A stretch of 64,000 nt of DNA, taken from the NCBI GenBank assembly GCA_965208945.1, contig OZ242366.1, positions 4,402,001 to 4,466,000 of the forward strand. The letters run 5' to 3'. This DNA comes from JAPPLB01 sp965208945 (GTDB taxonomy: Bacteria > Acidobacteriota > Terriglobia > Bryobacterales > UBA6623). Below the pieces are notes generated by a model. The model was not told where the DNA came from, did not search any database, and was given only the letters and a program-made list of their open reading frames with translations. This document shows, one piece after another, positions 61,623-64,000 of this stretch (within the stretch, counting starts at the first letter, position 1; the number at the start of each line of letters is the position of its first letter). The position numbers were made by a program, and so were the translations under genes.

Positions 61623-62231
61623 ATGAACGAATCACAGGCCGGATTGGTCCCCATGGTGGTGGAGCAGACCAGCCGCGGCGAGCGCGCGTACGACATCTAC
61701 TCGCGGCTGTTGCGCGACAACATCATCTTCGTCGGATTCCCGATCGACGACAGCATCTCCAATCTCATCACGGCCCAGTTGCTGTTCCTGGAAGCGGAGA
61801 ATCCCGACCGCGACATCTGGCTGTACATCAACTCGCCCGGAGGCTCGATCACCGCGGGCATGGCGATCTACGACACGATGCAGTTCGTGCGCCCCGACAT
61901 CACAACGGTCTGCATCGGCCAGGCCGCATCGATGGCGGCGGTTCTGCTGGCCGCAGGCGCCAAGGGGAAGCGCTACGCCCTGCCCAATTCCCGGATCCTG
62001 CTGCATCAGCCTTCGATGAGCGGGCTTGCCGGCCAGGCAACCGACATCGATATCCACGCTCGCGAGATTTTGCGGATGCGCGAAAGCCTCAATACGATCC
62101 TCGCCAACCACACCGGCCAAGACGTGGAGACGATCAACAAAGACGTCGAGCGCGATTTCATCCTGGGCGCCGAGCAGTCCAAGGAATACGGCCTCATCGA
62201 CGAGATCATTTTCAAGAAGGGCCAGGAGTAG
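61623..62231 (+). CDS. clpP: ATP-dependent Clp protease proteolytic subunit
   Basis: ClpP is the barrel-shaped serine peptidase fed by ClpX or ClpA/C. The start MNESQAGLVPMVVEQTSRGERAYDI is preferred over an ATG three codons earlier because AGGAGG lies about ten bases before it; the product has 202 residues. The catalytic Ser is in IGQAASMAAVLLAAG (about residue 97), the His in SRILLHQPS (about 122) and the Asp in DVERDFIL (about 171). DNIIFVGFPIDDSISN and WLYINSPGGSITAGMAIYDTM are typical family blocks. Confidence 0.96.
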   Translation: MNESQAGLVPMVVEQTSRGERAYDIYSRLLRDNIIFVGFPIDDSISNLITAQLLFLEAENPDRDIWLYINSPGGSITAGMAIYDTMQFVRPDITTVCIGQAASMAAVLLAAGAKGKRYALPNSRILLHQPSMSGLAGQATDIDIHAREILRMRESLNTILANHTGQDVETINKDVERDFILGAEQSKEYGLIDEIIFKKGQE

Positions 62232-62242
62232 GATTACTTCGA

Positions 62243-62310
62243 TAAAAAGCCGTGATTCGTGTTTCGTGATTCGTGACCCAAAAACCTGAGCAGGTGGTAC
62301 GGCCGCAGCA
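62243..62310 (+). repeat. Type B module remnant behind clpP
   Basis: A short piece, AAAAAGCCGTGATTCGTG, three heptamers, then ACCCAAAAACCTGAGCAGG and TGGTACGGCCGCAG, with no family ends of its own. Confidence 0.75.
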
Positions 62311-62392
62311 GTGATCGGGCCGGCGTCTTCCCGACCTCACATTCGCCGTGGAAGAGTCTCGGGCTCCGACTGGAGAACGCACTCGGGGTGCC

Positions 62393-62485
62393 AGCCTGCA
62401 TTTCTCACCACCCGACGGTCGAAGCAGGCGATACGACCGCCAGGACTTCGTTGCGCTTGTTTGCCGTGCTCAACGTACTGTTCAA
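62393..62485 (+). repeat. Left half of MITE copy 17, split by the IS110-type element
   Basis: Standard type A left half from AGCCTGCATTTCTCACCAC to CAACGTACTGTTCAA, breaking off at the hairpin apex. The right half resumes at 63925 on the other side of the IS. Confidence 0.9.
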
Positions 62486-62749
62486 TATATGGTTCGCTCC
62501 CGGGATGTCCACCTATTCCTTCTTGCTGAACGTTGGTCTGCGCCAATATATCCGACCTCTAGGTGGAACCGCGCTGGTTCCGGGCCATGATGGGGTCCGC
62601 ACGTCCCGCTCCTCATAAGTACGCCGACCTGTGAGGGCCATGAACAGTAACAGGATTCGGTGACGCCGGTACGACCGTTTTGTCCATCAATCGGGAGTAA
62701 GCAGACAAACTGTGAGCTCCTGGTAGTGCTACGGCGGACCGCAGGGCGG
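62486..62749 (-). ncRNA. Candidate bridge/seek RNA region of the IS110-type element
   Basis: Non-coding DNA downstream of the transposase, where IS1111-type elements are known to encode their guide RNA. Read on the minus strand it contains TACTGTTCA (62649-62641) and, 15 bases later, GGCGTACTT (62625-62617). The first equals the left side of the insertion site and the second is the complement of its right side (AAGTACGCC), as expected of paired target guides. Transcript ends cannot be given, and the strand is assumed from the transposase. Confidence 0.45.
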
Positions 62750-63823
62750 TTAACCCGCCGGGGCTGGTTGCCGCTGTTGAGAGAAGCGCTGGCCGCTGCT
62801 CAGCAAGGCCCATGCGATGCGCGCCAGCCGTGCCGCCAGCGCCACGATCACGACCCGCCGATCTTTGTTCAGGAGCATCCGCCGCAGCCACTGGCCGAGT
62901 TGGTCGCTGCGCTTCGCGAGCACGTCGAGGCTCGAGCGGGCACAGTGCACCAGCAGCGTCCGGACGTAGCGGTTGCCGCGCTTGCTGATGCCTCCCAAGC
63001 GCTGCTTGCCTCCGCTGGAGTACTCTCTCGGCACCAGACCCAACCAAGCAGCGACGTCGCGCCCCTTCTCGAAGGCCTCGGCGTTGCCGATCGTCGCCAC
63101 CAAGGCCGTCGCTGTCTGCACGCCGATGCCGGGGATCTCTCTGAGCCGCCGGCAGGCCTCGCTCGCCTGCGCTTTCCTCAGCAGATAGGTGTTGACTTGC
63201 TGAATCTTCTCTGCCAGCACTTGCCATTCGGCAAACATGCCCGCCAGCAGCGCCCGCATTTCGTCGGACAGGCCGTTATCGGCGTCCTCGAGGATCTCCG
63301 GCAGACGGACCACAAACCAACGCTTGCCCTGTGGAAGGGTGATGCCGCGTTCCAGCAGAAAGGCGCGCGCCTGGTTGATCAACTGCGTCGAGTTGCCCAC
63401 CAGCCGCGAGCGATAGCGGTGCAGCGACTGCATCGACAGTTGTTGCTCGCTCTTGACCGCCACGAAGCGCATGCTCGGCCGCAGACAGGCTTCCGCGCAG
63501 GCCTCGGCGTCCGTCGAGTCGTTCTTGTCGCGCTTCACAAAGGGCTTCACATATTTGGGCGGCATCAGCTTCACGTCGTGCCCCTGGGCCAGCAGTTGGC
63601 GGCCCAGGTGATGGGCGCCGCAGCAGGCTTCCATGCCGATACGGCAGGGCTGCATCTGGGCGGTCACCTCCAGCAGCTTGCCCTTCGAGTAGCGGCGACG
63701 GGTGAGCACCCGGCCGGTTGCGTCCAAGCCGACCAAGTCGACGTTGTGTTTTGCTAGATCGAGGCCGATCGTGACGACCTCCTTCCATACGCTCTTGCGG
63801 GATGATCGCTGGGTCGTTGCCAT
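62750..63823 (-). CDS. IS110 family transposase (DEDD recombinase)
   Basis: Starting at MATTQRSSRKS (GAGAGGAAACC upstream) the product has 357 residues. The RuvC-like DEDD domain shows VTIGLDLAKHNVDLVGLD (first Asp), GMEACCGAHHLG (Glu) and KNDSTDAEACAEA (Asp pair). The C-terminal Transposase_20 domain has the helix-hairpin-helix LREIPGIGVQTATALVATIG and YSSGGKQRLGGISKRGNRYVR with the conserved Ser of the tyrosine/serine-like active site. Full length, no frame breaks, so probably functional. Longer upstream codons run into the IS end and are not needed. Confidence 0.95.
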   Translation of the reverse strand: MATTQRSSRKSVWKEVVTIGLDLAKHNVDLVGLDATGRVLTRRRYSKGKLLEVTAQMQPCRIGMEACCGAHHLGRQLLAQGHDVKLMPPKYVKPFVKRDKNDSTDAEACAEACLRPSMRFVAVKSEQQLSMQSLHRYRSRLVGNSTQLINQARAFLLERGITLPQGKRWFVVRLPEILEDADNGLSDEMRALLAGMFAEWQVLAEKIQQVNTYLLRKAQASEACRRLREIPGIGVQTATALVATIGNAEAFEKGRDVAAWLGLVPREYSSGGKQRLGGISKRGNRYVRTLLVHCARSSLDVLAKRSDQLGQWLRRMLLNKDRRVVIVALAARLARIAWALLSSGQRFSQQRQPAPAG

Positions 63824-63924
63824 GATGGTTTCCTCTCGGTTCGTGAACTGCGGCCGGGGACGGCCGTTGCTACCAGCATGGCCGAACTCGACGACGCAGC
63901 GGAAGTGGGAGCGAACCATCCCAT

Positions 63925-64000
63925 AAGTACGCCTGCGCGCGCCAAGCGGCGCGCGCCTTTTTCCTCCGCCCGGCTTGCGCCTAGTCCTGACGGCCCTCTC
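63925..64000 (+). repeat. Right half of MITE copy 17, continuing beyond the window
   Basis: Resumes at AAGTACGCCTGCGCGCGCC, the sequence that follows the apex in intact copies, with the CTTTTTCCTCCGCCCGG arm insertion, and reaches the window end inside CCTGACGGCCCTCTC. The terminal arm is off the edge. Confidence 0.9.

Larger units (their letters stand above)
62486..63924 (-). mobile_element. IS110 family, IS1111-type insertion sequence
   Basis: About 1439 bp inserted in the loop of a type A MITE. Subterminal inverted repeats ATGGTTCGCTCCC (62489-62501) and its complement (63907-63919) lie 3-5 bases inside the ends, the mark of the IS1111 group. AA is present at both junctions (TTCAA on the left, AAGTACG on the right) and once in uninterrupted copies, so a 2-bp core is likely. 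The transposase lies near the right end, leaving about 264 bp of non-coding DNA behind it. Confidence 0.9.

Noticed and set aside
62232..62392. Start of clpX expected after clpP
   Set aside because: The sequence is type B repeat remnant and unrelated DNA without an ATPase motif; clpX, if adjacent, must lie beyond the IS and the window end.

Overview
The window looks like chromosome of an Acidobacteriota bacterium (Bryobacterales/Solibacter-like); a Planctomycetota-like lineage is the main alternative. This rests on gene content, not on a marker tree. There are many Tat- or Sec-exported proteins (Gfo/Idh/MocA, DUF1080, DUF1501, DUF1549/DUF1553, sialidase, sulfatase, PhoD, PQQ propeller, exported UxuA-like protein), NHL-repeat giants, and ordinary housekeeping genes (folP-folB-folK, pepA, nth, tex, pckA, tig-clpP).

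Layout. 0-14.6 kb: small exported protein, IF-2B-like protein, oxidoreductase, a minus-strand mlrC-folP-folB-folK operon, two tandem exported paralogs of unknown function, pepA, an amidohydrolase and gamma-glutamyltransferase. 14.9-24.5 kb: sialidase-DUF1080 pair, PhoD phosphatase with an in-frame amber codon, PQQ propeller, class IV aminotransferase-LRR pair, nth, DedA. 24.7-32.9 kb: a broken propeller gene, tetraheme cytochrome c, DUF362 protein, a Tex protein with an inserted linker, and pckA. 32.9-34.4 kb: intact IS1182 element. 34.8-41.9 kb: DUF1501 and DUF1549/DUF1553 genes and a sulfatase. 42.9-52.8 kb: two giant secreted multi-propeller proteins, each preceded by a copy of the same intergenic blocks. 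53.2-62.2 kb: phosphoesterase, membrane-anchored protein, M28 peptidase, DsbA-like protein, UxuA-like protein, tig and clpP. 62.4-64 kb: an IS110/IS1111-type element.

The dominant non-coding feature is a dispersed family of about 183-bp hairpin elements, with roughly 18 intact, modified or partial copies in 64 kb. They have the look of MITEs: termini GCCTGCATTTCTCACCAC / GTGGTGAGAAATGCAGGC, TA on both sides, and near-complete internal dyad symmetry around CGTACT-GTTCA-AGTACG. Several copies begin exactly in the stop codon of the neighbouring gene. A second form (type B) has the left core replaced by a module with tandem heptamers (GTGATTC-like units). Both full insertion sequences in the window sit in these elements: IS1182 in the CTAG at the edge of one, IS110/IS1111 in the apex of another. 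The non-coding end of the IS110-type element holds two short stretches that match the two sides of its own insertion point, as expected for a bridge/seek RNA.

Start sites were moved from the longest ORF where a signal peptide, ribosome binding site or repeat-derived N-terminus made this likely. All family assignments come from motifs read by eye.
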